A program made the translations under genes and the position numbers. Positions 1 through 10,357 of a stretch of DNA of 28,111 nucleotides are shown piece after piece. Source of the stretch: Ichthyophonus hoferi (Eukaryota; Opisthokonta; Ichthyosporea; Ichthyophonida; Ichthyophonidae). The notes below the pieces were generated by a model. It did no database searches. It was not told the origin of the DNA and saw only the letters and a program-made list of their open reading frames with translations. The stretch spans positions 95,691 through 123,801 of the forward strand of contig NAOQ01000047.1 of assembly GCA_002751075.1 (NCBI GenBank), given 5' to 3'. The first letter of the stretch is position 1. Each line of letters begins with the position of its first letter.

Positions 1-1
1 A

Positions 2-2
<1 letters not shown>

Positions 3-36
<34 letters not shown>
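3..36. repeat. (TA)n microsatellite
   Basis: This is an uninterrupted run of about 16 TA units at the window edge. Between it and the inverted-repeat arm (37-195) I see no gene, only AT-rich sequence. Confidence 0.95.
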
Positions 37-38
<2 letters not shown>

Positions 39-508
39 AAAGCTATGCTTATAATGGTTAAGCGTCATTAACCGTGTTTCTTATTAGTTGTTTTCGTTCC
101 TTTTATCTTTTCTGCAACATGCGTTTATCGCGAGTGTCAATGATGGTTTGGTTCATTAATATTAATGGTACTGATTGTAAAAAATAAAAATACAGTATAC
201 ACATCTCAACCATGAGACTACAAACCACTCTACAAACACCTAACTAGCACGACAAAAATAATGTGGTATTGCCTATTAACAATATACAGTCCACACACAT
301 ATACGAAATGTATTTATTTTGATGTCCCGCTTTTTATTATATACTTCTAGTATAGACCTGGGACTCAGTCCAACTCAAGTTATTACATTCTGTTACAACC
401 ACGCTAACTAAAAGGATGCAAACAGAATTAACATTAAAAAAAAAACACCAAGAACAAGAGATCTACCATGAAAGCTAAGCCCCACTACGTCTGTAGATAA
501 CCACTGAA

Positions 509-3500
509 CTACCAGTCAATGTAATCATGCTTATAGTCAACATAACGATAGTTATCAAGGTGAGTACGTTCAATCTCCAAGATCAATCCTTTCACACTCA
601 TGTCCGCGTCAAGCAAACCAGTACCCCCTGTCATGTCAGTTCGTACCCAGCCAGGATGGAGAAGAACCACGGCAATACCCTAAGAAAAAGAAACAAATCA
701 TATTAGAAAAGAAAAGGTCTGATGATTTGAATATAAAACACAACATAAATGATGCAGAGTAAACATCATTAGATTTATGTATAGTAATTATATTGTAGGT
801 AATAATAAAAAAGAAGAGAGTAGACTATATGAATAGCAGAAAGAGTGTGACACTGGGGGTGCAATACTAAGCAAAAGAAAGAAATGACTTTAGAAAAGCA
901 CATGTCTGATGGGTTGAATATGAAACATGAATGATGTAGGGTTAAATCATAGGATTTCTGTAATTTATTTTAATTGCACTGTAAGTAATAAAAAGACAGC
1001 ATTCTATATGATATGAATAGCAGAAAGAGAAGGATAATGGGGGTAGTATAAGGAAGCCTCTTTAAAAGATAACTGACTATTATAAGCTACTGTGCGTTAT
1101 ATATGTGTAACGCAAAAATAGTCTTTAATCTGCCCCCCATCTGAGGGGTGTACATCTCACTCCTTTTTTATCCGTAATCGACAGGAGATTGTGTGGAAAT
1201 AATCAGCGGGATAATCATACTATAGTGTGAAAAAGAATATAACAGGATAACATAGCACAACATAGTGTATTTATAAATGTATATCATATCAAGCGGAGAT
1301 AACATGCAATATAAAGATAATATTCATAATTAATATCCTTTTCCAAAAGAATAGAATTGGCCCAGTATATTATATCCCCTCCCACCACCAACTACATCTA
1401 TATCTAAGTCTGCCCGTAAACAATACGTTCTCATTTCAAATCGCAATGCAATCCACACACACTTATTCCTGAAACTTTTTACTCTATCCTGTGAATGTCT
1501 TATTGTAGACTGGATTAAATGTTATATTACTAGTGTAGCGAGCATAAAACCAACATAACAATATTATATTCCACGCACATCTAGCCATTATCCTCCCGTA
1601 AAAAAAAACCACAACCACCCGCCAATACACAAGCCCAAACCCTCACCATATCCCGAAGGCCGGCAGATATATTCTTGCTAGCCATATTCAATGCACATTT
1701 AGACATTCTGTAACCATAGTAGCCACCAGAGGTGTTGTCATCAATGCTTCCCATCTTACTAGTCATGAGTGCAACAACGGATGCAGGGAGGCTATTCTTT
1801 CTCATTAAAGGAGCAAAGTGCTTGACAACTAGCACAGGACCTACAGAGTTGATCTTGAACAGACGCATCATATCTTCGGAAGTAACCTATATAAACCAAT
1901 TATATCAATGTAATAAACAATATAAACTGTTATATAAATGCAGTGATCCTTGAAGTGCCAATATATATATATATTAAAAAACTAAGTGATTTAAATACAA
2001 ATGTATATCTAGATCTAGTCCAATCCGTATAGACAGTTAGAGGCCAAACTATTCCACCCACCAATAAAAAATATGTTATCAATCCTTATGCCAATAATAT
2101 CAAAGGTGTCAAACTAAACCTTACTGGACCTGTTTCACACCTTGAAAATAGAACAATATGAGGATTGTAGGTTTCCGTAGACAGAAAAACAATACAAAGG
2201 GGGGTAGAGAAGAAGAGAAAAATAGAATAGACCGACCATATGCAATTCATTGTTTAAGCTACAATTGATGCATACGTATCTAGATCAATTCATCCATGCA
2301 TCACTATATCATATATACCTTTTCCAAAGACTGGCCATTTTCCTCAGACATCACGCCAGCGTTGTGAATCAAACAGTCAATCGTGATTCCCATCTCTTTC
2401 ACCCTTTCAGCTGCTTTTTTAATACTCTCTTCTTCACCCACATCTAAGACAATGGACTGTACTTGCTTACCACTCTTGGCAATAATGGTTGCTAGATCTT
2501 CAGGAGCCTCGGTTCCTCTATGTAAATTCATATTATATTTATATTATGTTGGTTAGATTATGGTTGGCATTTAGACAGCTGAATTCTGAATGAAGAAGCC
2601 GTTCTAATCAAGGAAGGGATTTGTACGCCTTTCAACCTTTTTTCACATTTATACATCTACCTATGTATGCATGTAAGCATGCATGGATACATGCATATGT
2701 AAATAAACATATCAGAGAAAGGAATATTAAGATGGCAATAGCAATTTTTATAATGACATAGGGCATAGAATGTAGCTGTTCTGAAGAAGAGAGAAGAAAA
2801 CCATTTGGAAAGAATGTTTAGCATAGAATCAAAATAATTAAACAATATAATAATACAAGATTTGCAGGTTTTGCATGATTTATCATGATTTATCATCCAT
2901 GTATACGCGCTTTCAATCTATGAAATTCTTGGTCAGTGCTTAATATATCTTTTTCTATTAGGTTATATACACACAAATGCTGTAAATTATTTAAATTTTA
3001 ATATACACATATTCCTTAAAATACTATGAATACGGCATTCTATATTCCATATCAACCCCTTTTTAGTGTATGCATAAGGAAGTGCATTTAATATCTTGCA
3101 TATTCATGAAAAATAGAAAGAGGGGGAGAGGAAGAGAGGAAAAGGGAGAAATTGAAACAGTTAATGCTATAAAATATAGTATAACATACTATAATAGTAA
3201 ATATATATTAGTACAACATGATAGTATAGATATATATAATATGTTCGTGATACACTTATACTAAGATTCGTTCCACTAACTGACTATGCATTATAACAAG
3301 ACGATATAGAACAGTATCATATAACCTAATATAATAGAAATAATGGAAAAATACAGAAGAAAAATCAATGCAAATATATAAAAGGATCGGGAAGTTATTT
3401 TTTAAAAAAAGAAAAGACAGAGGGAAGGTAATGAGAAGAGCTGTTTTTCTGTACACATGTATACCAAAAATGCGAGGTGTAGGTGTATATTTATATTATA

Positions 3501-4157
3501 GTGTAACAATCTCTTAGTGGATTTTCGTCATATGATATAAGTTCCTATAAGTTATTGTAAGTGATTGTATGTATGACCTTTCCATGTTTCTAATGCCACC
3601 TCCAATGACCAGGATTACTTTACAATGTTCATACATTAATCTTCTTCAATTCCACTCACGTATATTATTCTCCTGCCTCTGTTCTACACGTCAAGGTTTT
3701 CAACATAGGGTGCCCTTATATGTCTAAATGTTTATAATTAAAGTAGAGTAAAGTATGGTATAGCTTAGTATGGTAGAGTACAGTTAGTATAAATTATAGT
3801 TTTTCACCTAACTCAACTCAACTAGACAAAACACAAACACAACTTATTACACTAGTAAATAAACAATATACTCCAGTGCATTAAGAAAAACACCGTCAAA
3901 GTCTCACAAAAAAAACCTCAAAGTACCAATATAGCCCCTTAAGTTCATAGTAAAGATGAGATAAACACACTTGTATAAGATTGATCTTTGATCTTTACTT
4001 TCTCCATTTATAACAAACCTTACCTGTGTGATGCCAGTACATTGCAACCCTTCTCTACCAGTTGGCGTACATATTCAAGACCAAGACCACGGCTTGCACC
4101 CACCACAAAGACCGTGCGGCCATCAAGACGGTTTACTATCTTCGAATTAGAAGGCAT
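509..4157 (-). CDS. SDR family oxidoreductase, C-factor/sniffer-like, left paralog
   Basis: Probable cytosolic NAD(P)H-dependent carbonyl reductase; the substrate is unknown. There are four exons: 4157-4024, 2517-2319, 1886-1647 and 679-509. All introns are GT-AG, the phases agree, and the total is 744 nt (247 residues plus TAG). Residues 20-26 are the Rossmann nucleotide loop GASRGLG. Next come LDV near 70, NAG at 97-99, the catalytic Asn in KINSVGP (124), Ser in LMTSK (154), the YRMSK Tyr/Lys pair (170/174) and HPGWVRTDM after the active site. The C-terminus, VDYKHDYIDW, resembles the usual family ending. Length is normal for the family. The copy looks intact and about 82% identical to the right paralog at 10358-14239. 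Its ancestral upstream region is displaced about 1.4 kb by a dead Merlin element, so its expression may differ. The splice model is hand-built. Confidence 0.92.
665..1050 (-). repeat. Tandem duplication in SDR intron 3 (left)
   Basis: Two units of about 185 bases lie side by side in intron 3, next to exon 4. Each carries matching blocks such as GTCTGATG followed by TTGAATAT, and TATGAATAGCAGAAAGAG before a G-run. The junction near 860-870 contains, on the minus strand, a copy of the exon 4 acceptor followed by TATTGC, the start of exon 4 without its first two bases. A more decayed trace of the same junction lies near 1040. The right paralog has the same arrangement, so the duplication predates the inverted duplication. 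Confidence 0.8.
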
Positions 4158-4204
4158 GTTAACGAGCTATGAAGTTACAATTGTTATTTTGTCCATTTTA
4201 TATG

Positions 4205-5655
4205 ATGTATTTAGGCTACTAAAGATGGAAGGGTAAATGTGCAGAAGATGGGGAATTCGATGCCGTCCAATACGATCACGCTATTTTCAAAATAGGCCAA
4301 TTATTTAGCCTGAAATATTGAGGCTGGCAAATTGAAAATTTAAGGGCGCAAGCTGGCTTTAAGTGCCTTCAGATTGGCAAATTGTTAAGCCGGAAACATC
4401 AAGGCAGGCAAATTCTTGAAACGATTATTTGGGACCATAATAACCAAAAAATTGATATTTTTACGCTTCCAAACACGGAAGGGGAAACGCTGATCATTTT
4501 AAGAAGGCATAGAGTTCTTTTCTTACAACACTTGTGCAACTTTAGTCATCCCAGGCCTGAGTACCAACGCAATTGAGTCTGCAGTTATCATGGCCATAAG
4601 GAGATATGTTCAATTTGGAAAGGATCATTTTTGGAGGACTGCAAGATATCTTTTCATAAAGTAAGAAATTTTGTGCATTCCTGGAGTGGAAATAAAAACT
4701 TGTACACATCAATGAACAAAAAGTTGGGAATTACTAGACATACTGTCGTGAATCTTAATGCCAAGCTGAGGGATGTCATTATGAATTACAAGAGATTATG
4801 CCTTTTTTCCAAGATTGGAGGTGATAACACCATAGTTGAGATAGACGAGACTCACTGGAATACGCGCAAGAGCAATCCTGGTAGGGTTATACAATCCCAG
4901 CAATAAAGTTTTGGAGGCATTGAGCGCTACCCAGGAAAACGGTTTGTGGTCACCGTCCGGATCGGAGAAAATGGACACTCTTATCCGAAATTGAGAAAGA
5001 CGTAGCCCCAGGAACCGTCATGATGTCCGACTCCTGGTCCGCCATACCATACGGATGCCATGTCCAACTTGGACATTATGCACTTCAAGGTAAATCTTCG
5101 GCTTAACTTTGTATCTTCCGATCATTCTTTAATCTATACCTAGGGCATTGAGAGGATGTGGCAAGACCTTAAAAACTGCAACAAAAGGCAGCATGGGACA
5201 ATCCCCGGAAAAATTAACAGCTATCTGGCAGAGTACATGTAGAGGCGAAAACGCCGTCAAGAAAACCTTCTTAAAGATATTATGACCCTCATCGCCATTT
5301 ATTAAAGTCAATATACAAATGGCAATGAACATGTTTGGCCTAGATTATATTGTCTCTAAATGATATAGTCGCAAGGTTGGGGTCTAAAATTTAGATTCTA
5401 AAATGTGATTAGAAAGTATTAAATATTTTAATAGAAAAGCAGGGATTTAGGGGCGGCAGCCCCCGAGAGAAAAAAAAAGTAAAAAAAAGGTTTCAAATGG
5501 AAACGAAATCGCAGTTGCTCATAATTTATTTTACTGTGGTCTGATTCCCTTTGCAAAATCGCAGGTTCCGTGTAGAGCCTAATTTAATTCACCGCGCTCG
5601 GATTCAGATTTCCGATTAATTTATTTTACAAATAGCTACTAAGCGCACTGTTCCC
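4205..5655 (+). mobile_element. Decayed Merlin (IS1016/ISXO2-like) DNA transposon
   Basis: Transposase remnants cover about 4631-5285. The first frame shows a helical DNA-binding stretch (LGITRHTVVNL) and then IGGDNTIVEIDETHWNTRK with NPGR, the Merlin VEIDES/RKYNRGR region, with the first catalytic Asp near 4844. GGIER follows at 4913-4927 in the same frame, after an in-frame stop. The second Asp (PGTVMMSDSW, near 5029) lies in another frame. The third acidic residue (GIERMW, near 5150) is back in the first frame, and YLAEYM-stop-RR follows. All three DDE residues can still be seen, but several stops and at least two frameshifts make it dead. I could not find convincing terminal inverted repeats. 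The outer limits given are those of the block missing from the right arm, so the true element ends are uncertain. Confidence 0.85.
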
Positions 5656-5848
5656 CACGAGTAATTTATGCTATATATTATTGGCTAATAGGCATATACT
5701 TACATATATTTCCATTGGTGAAAAAGAAGGAAGATAGCATGCTTGTAAGCCAATTATAAGTTTTTAAAAGATCTGCTATATTTTGCCTGCACATAGTCCG
5801 GATATCTCTATTGCCGAAACGGTAAAAATATAAAGTAAACATAATATG

Positions 5849-7780
5849 TTAAAATTTAGTTAACTAATTAAAAAACAATTAAAAATAGCTACAGTTATTT
5901 TGTATTAATGGTAAAGTTACTATGAATCTATTGGTTGGTATAACTGAACGTCTAATTAATCTAGCAATCAATTATAGTTCAAATAGTTCTTAAGGAATTG
6001 TCTTTACTTTGTTGAGATAATTACTAAGAATGTAATACTATTTAAAAAAGAGCACGAAAATAAAAAAAATTGCGTTATTATACTTAATAATTTGGAAATT
6101 TTAATTTTTAAAATATATTTATATATTATTTATTTAGTGGTTTAATATGCTTATTTTGCGTTGAATGAAACGCACCCTCAAGGGTTTTCGTCAGCACTTT
6201 TTTATTTGGTTTTCTAGTAAATAGCATAAATTTATTGACTTATTCGGATTGGTTGATGCATATCAATATAAATCTCAAGGCCCGGACCAATGACCAATGT
6301 GGCCAGGATACTACACCAATTAAATGATATTTTAAAACGCTTTTCTGGAGGTTTTGATTTACTGGATCCCCATAGAGTTTTTTCTGGGGATTGATATCAC
6401 ATTACATTATATATATTATTACTATGATCGAAAAAGGGAATTAGCATTCATCGGTTGGTCCTCCAATAGAGAGTCTGCAATATTTCGTCTGCCCATTGAT
6501 TTGGAGGCTTCCATTCTAAGTCGTTTTCCATTATACTTTAGAGGAGTCGCATTATCATTATTAACAAATATCTTATCAATTTACCCCTGTAAATTGTTGT
6601 GACTGTTACAATGGTAATAATTTTTTAATTAGGCTCTTACCTAGATATTAGTTTACACTAGCAAGTAAAATGTTCAACGGCATAAATAAACTTTATGTTT
6701 TGTAAAAACAGGCCCTTTCTTTAATGCAAAAAGGTTTCTTTAATACCCAGTTCTATCAGAAAAGAGACCTCCGATTGGTAATAATATATAGCCACCATTA
6801 ATCTAAATAAATTTCATACTACTATTTTAGCTAAATTGAGCATCTAGACAAGTTCTTTTGACATCAGTACCATAAAAGGTCATAAAGTATACATATGTTA
6901 TGGGGTCATACGAAATTAAATGAAGTTGTGACATGCTAATTAAATTTACAGGGTAAGATCTTATGTCTACCAATAAATATACAGCTCTTAAATAAACAAA
7001 TAAAGAACTAAATAATAAATAAATACCTAAGTAAATAAATAAATAAACACCTTGAATTGTCCACATACGGCAGCAGTGACATCGTGTGAAGAAGACCAAT
7101 CATATTTGTCAATCGAGATATGTTTATGTCTTGATAGTTGAAATATAGCATGATTCTTGGTAATAAAAATTATTCTCTGACAATTACTAAATGCATATAG
7201 ACTACATTATGGTACAATTAGTTTACTATCTAACTGCACACCCTATATTAGAAGTAACTATTACGTAGTACATCACTTAGTACATGATTAATAATGTTCA
7301 AACTTATGGCACAGTCAAGTGGATATGAATATTAGTAATTGTTTAATACATCATAAAGAACCAAATATAGTAACATATTTTCATAAAGAACGTACATTGA
7401 TCCCACAAACCACCGGTATTGCTGATTCTGAAAAGGTGTCCGTCTCGGTTGATACCGTAGGCTCCAAAAGGCTTAGGATTGGAGCAAACGCAACAGAAAA
7501 GATATGAAACGCTATCCAACAAGCCGAGTATAATTTGAAAATTAATTCACTACACACTAATAGATAACGTTTGTCTCTACAACTTGCTCTGCCATTACTG
7601 TATTTATCCGGATCAGTTCCTGTTTCTAACATATAGATATAAGATATTATTAAAAAATAATTAGAAACGCAAAGCGTTGTTTTTAATGTTTTCTACGTCA
7701 TTATTTTTAACCTTATTAGTTTTTTTGTTTTTTTTTTTAATTCTTTTTTACAACTCTTGTTTATTGTATAAAGCAATATA
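5849..7780. other. Spacer, AT-rich, no recognised gene
   Basis: This is unique sequence inside the inverted repeat. Two stretches stand out against the AT-rich background. The frame 6435-6602 (+), containing FIGWSSNRESAIFRLPID, is open and less AT-rich but matches no family I know. The island 7385-7625 is open on both strands, with SVSVDTVGSKRLRIGANAT on the plus strand. Neither has a supported start, splice pattern or motif. They are most likely scraps of old elements or pseudogenes. Confidence 0.4.
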
Positions 7781-7784
7781 TATA

Positions 7785-8140
7785 TGTTCTGTAGTCCTCA
7801 CTACGTGCTTACCGTATTATGCGCGGCATTACACTTCATTATCTATATATTTATAATAAAACAAGATTAAAAAATTACATAACCTAGTATTCCCTGGTCT
7901 TTCAATGCAGCACTAGCTACAAAATATATTATATTACACTTTTATTGGCTTTGTCATTAAAAAAATTAAGAAGACATGGATTTAGTGTTCCTGTATGACT
8001 CCCACCGCAGTCCTACCTACGCTATACACAGCAGATTATACCCAATTTATGATCTATTATATTGTTTATTAGAAATATAAAAAGATCACAGCACGCGGTA
8101 TTCCCGTGTGGCCCCCCACCGCAGTACTAACCACGCCAAT
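7785..8140. repeat. Degenerate tandem repeat, units of about 100-113 bases
   Basis: Three GC-richer cores recur, at 7882-7920, 7981-8022 and 8093-8137. Each reads roughly AGTATTCC then a C-rich run, GCAGTMCTA and CYACGC, followed by an AT-rich tail. Core-to-core spacing is about 98 and then 113 bases. The second and third cores share CCACCGCAGT. A weaker fourth core may lie near 7790. No RNA gene is recognisable in the unit. Confidence 0.55.
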
Positions 8141-8525
8141 AGCAGTTTAACTTCCCAGATCGGACGGAATGGGGTGCTTTTGGTTCGACATGGTCGTAAC
8201 CTACAAAATTAGCAATGACTGGATTATAAATGAGATTTTGTCAAAAAGGCTATATTGTGTTAATTTGTTTTTAATAGATATATTTCACGGCTTAGATATA
8301 ATAGTACACTGAAAACGTTACCTGAAAATACAACCAAATATACTTGTGAAAAAAATATAGCCCTACTTTTCAATAATATCATTTAATTGATTAATATTAT
8401 TTTTTATCTAACCTAATATATTATTTTGATAATAAACAAAATAGTAATTTGATCACCTAAAGCCTAAGAATATACATTACTTATTTAAGTGTGTATTAAA
8501 ATTATTTAAATGGTCAAAAAAAATG

Positions 8526-8584
8526 ATAAACATACCCTGTCTTTATTTCAAGCTGTTATCCTGACAATAACGCATGTATGCCAA
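8526..8584 (+). repeat. Dispersed repeat, copy A
   Basis: The stretch beginning ATACCCTGTCTTTATTTCAA and running to GACAATAACGCATGT closely resembles 15696-15757, with perhaps 80% identity by eye over about 57 bases. It lies some 170 bases before recognisable copia-type sequence, so it may belong to the same element, for instance to a non-coding part. That link is inference. Confidence 0.5.
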
Positions 8585-8749
8585 ACAAGTGTTGACATAC
8601 TTGGATTCTATGAGAGATTTGTTTATTATCTCACCCTGGCGAAAAGATTATGTTGCGAGCCATGTTCGATTCAGATTGGAGTTCTCAGGTCACCTCCAAC
8701 CGTAGCTTGAGTGACCATTGACATATCATAAAATAAAGGTTCAAAGATT

Positions 8750-9115
8750 GGAGGTCGAAACTACAAAACATGGTCCAATTATCGAGTACAACAGCCGAGA
8801 TAGTGATACTCTCGGAGTGCGTCATGGGATCCAACTGGATAAGAGAATTGTTGGGATGACTTGGAGTTAATTTTTACTCTGTCAGCAATCTATATGACAA
8901 GCAAAGTACTATCAGCCCCTTCCACTCGCGAGGATTATCGAAGGCTTAAAGCCTGCAGATGTAAGGCAGATGTTTGTTAGGGATTTAGTTAGTTAAGTAC
9001 AAGCACCTACGTTCCAACCAATCTCAACGCCAGCAACGTTTTCACTAAGAGTCTTGACTCTACCAAGCATCACAATACTATGAAAATGCTGGGACTTGAA
9101 ACCTTTTAAGACAAG
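8750..9115 (+). mobile_element. Ty1/copia retrotransposon fossil (RNase H end of pol)
   Basis: Recognisable fragments of the copia RNase H domain occur in order. One resembles the conserved segment around the STEAEY motif (here AEIVILSECV followed by WIREL). Another resembles the C-terminal segment ending in the conserved FTK motif (here VFTKSLDS). No other pol domains, gag or paired LTRs were found nearby. It is a broken, partial copy with several breaks, clearly older than an active element. It sits in the spacer of the inverted repeat. Confidence 0.72.
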
Positions 9116-9612
9116 GCTGAATGATAAAACAAGACCAAAAGTATTATTGGATTACAAGAGGGTGTGGTGATTTAATTAATCATATTCGGTTTCAAAGATA
9201 TCAATGATATACGATTACCAATAGGAAGTCCAGTTTATGTTAAGAGTAGAATAAAATTTATTTAGATTACTGATGCCTATATTGATTGCCAATAGGAAGT
9301 CTCCTTTTTGATAAAAAAGAGTTGAAGAAATCTTTCCGTAATGTAGAAAGGGGCCGTAAATGCAGAATAGAGAATTTTTGTTTACATTTATAATTATAAT
9401 TATAAGTTGTTCCCATAATTACTGATGACCCAAGTGGTATAGAAATACTAATATTAATTAATACTTCAAGCATTGGAATTGAATTACAAGAAAAGATATC
9501 GCTTGCTCTTAAAATTCATATAATTTTGGAATCACGTAGCCATTACTGAATCTAAGAGTATCAGGGTATTTCTATCATTAAGCATGTCAGACGAGCCACC
9601 CCTAAACAGTAG

Positions 9613-9876
9613 AAAAAGAATAAGGCCAGACCAGGAAGGCCAAATGTATTACCAGTCAAACGCAGACACGCGGCTAGAGAACAACTGGGCCTGCCTGATA
9701 TCAGCTCGTTTATCGTAGAAGTAGTATATAATATAGTATTATTTAATTTTCTCCCTAAGAAAAATTTACGGGGATTCAGTTGTTCTGCCTCCGGAAAGCC
9801 ATTTCCATATCTTGTTTGTTGGGCGCTGAATCGTAGTGTAAATGGTCATTGGTCCAATGTGTGTGAATTCTGTAAT
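9613..9876 (+). other. Unclassified open stretch, 88 codons, no start codon
   Basis: The frame is open from the stop at 9610-9612 to TGA at 9877 and contains no ATG. It starts very basic (KARPGRP, then VKRRHAAREQLG), has a central hydrophobic part, and ends with a Cys/Trp-rich segment (CWALNRS, then CEFCN). An overlapping frame starts with ATG at 9584 (MSDEPPLNSRKRIRPDQEG) and closes after 45 codons. The region is richer in GC than its surroundings. I recognise no family; it could be an exon or an old element scrap. Confidence 0.35.
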
Positions 9877-10357
9877 TGACAATTGGTATGTGACGGTTAA
9901 TATTTGTAATCATAACAGAAAGTATTAATTAAACATTATGTAGTTGACAAGAGTCTTCTATTTTAATTTATAGTATTGTCCGCCACCTGATATGCGTTAT
10001 TTTCACGGTAACACCTTAAGATGAAAAAGTGGCATATTATGTTTACCCTATATTTTTATCGGTTTGACAATAGAGGTATCCGGTCAGGCAATAATCAATA
10101 ATATAACAGATTCTTTTATGAAAACGTAATTGGCTTATAACCATGCTACCTTCTTAGATATTATGTGACTTTATTTTTCACTAATAAGAATAGATGGAAA
10201 TACAATATATTAACCAATCATAAATAATATTCGTTACTCCTGCGAATAGAAAGCCTCTCTAACATACTTCCAAAGATAGCAATTTAAATGCATCGTAAAC
10301 CATTTTTTTTAAAAAAAGCACATGCATTTATTATTATCACTGCGATAGCCTGTTAAC

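Larger units (their letters stand above)
196..5848 (+). repeat. Left arm of a large inverted duplication
   Basis: The reverse complement of this arm aligns with 10033-14525 along its length: exons, introns, the 3' flank and part of the 5' flank. Anchors include 196-225 against 14495-14525 (downstream of the genes), 3060-3135 against 11420-11475 (intron 1), and 5690-5848 against 10033-10215 (upstream). The outer edge is approximate; the inner edge falls near 5848, where similarity stops after a shared ACATAATATG. The arm is longer than its partner mainly because of about 1.4 kb, roughly 4205-5655, that the right arm lacks. Many indels and substitutions separate the arms, so this is not an assembly mirror. 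Confidence 0.88.

Noticed and set aside
1581-1871. Minus-strand open frame of 96 codons as a gene by itself
   Set aside because: It is exon 3 of the left SDR gene read past its donor into intron 3; the same holds for 12862-13158 in the right copy.
5090-5143. A 54-base GT-AG intron within the Merlin transposase
   Set aside because: The stretch itself encodes LNFVSSDHSLIYT, which fits the family's segment before the third acidic residue, and removing it would not bring the frames on either side together.
7381-7632. 83-codon minus-strand gene
   Set aside because: No motif or family is recognised, the opposite strand is open as well, and there is no splice or promoter support.
7785-8140. 5S rRNA gene array
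   Set aside because: Unit length is suggestive, but I see no 5S internal control motifs or secondary-structure arms, and the units are too diverged.
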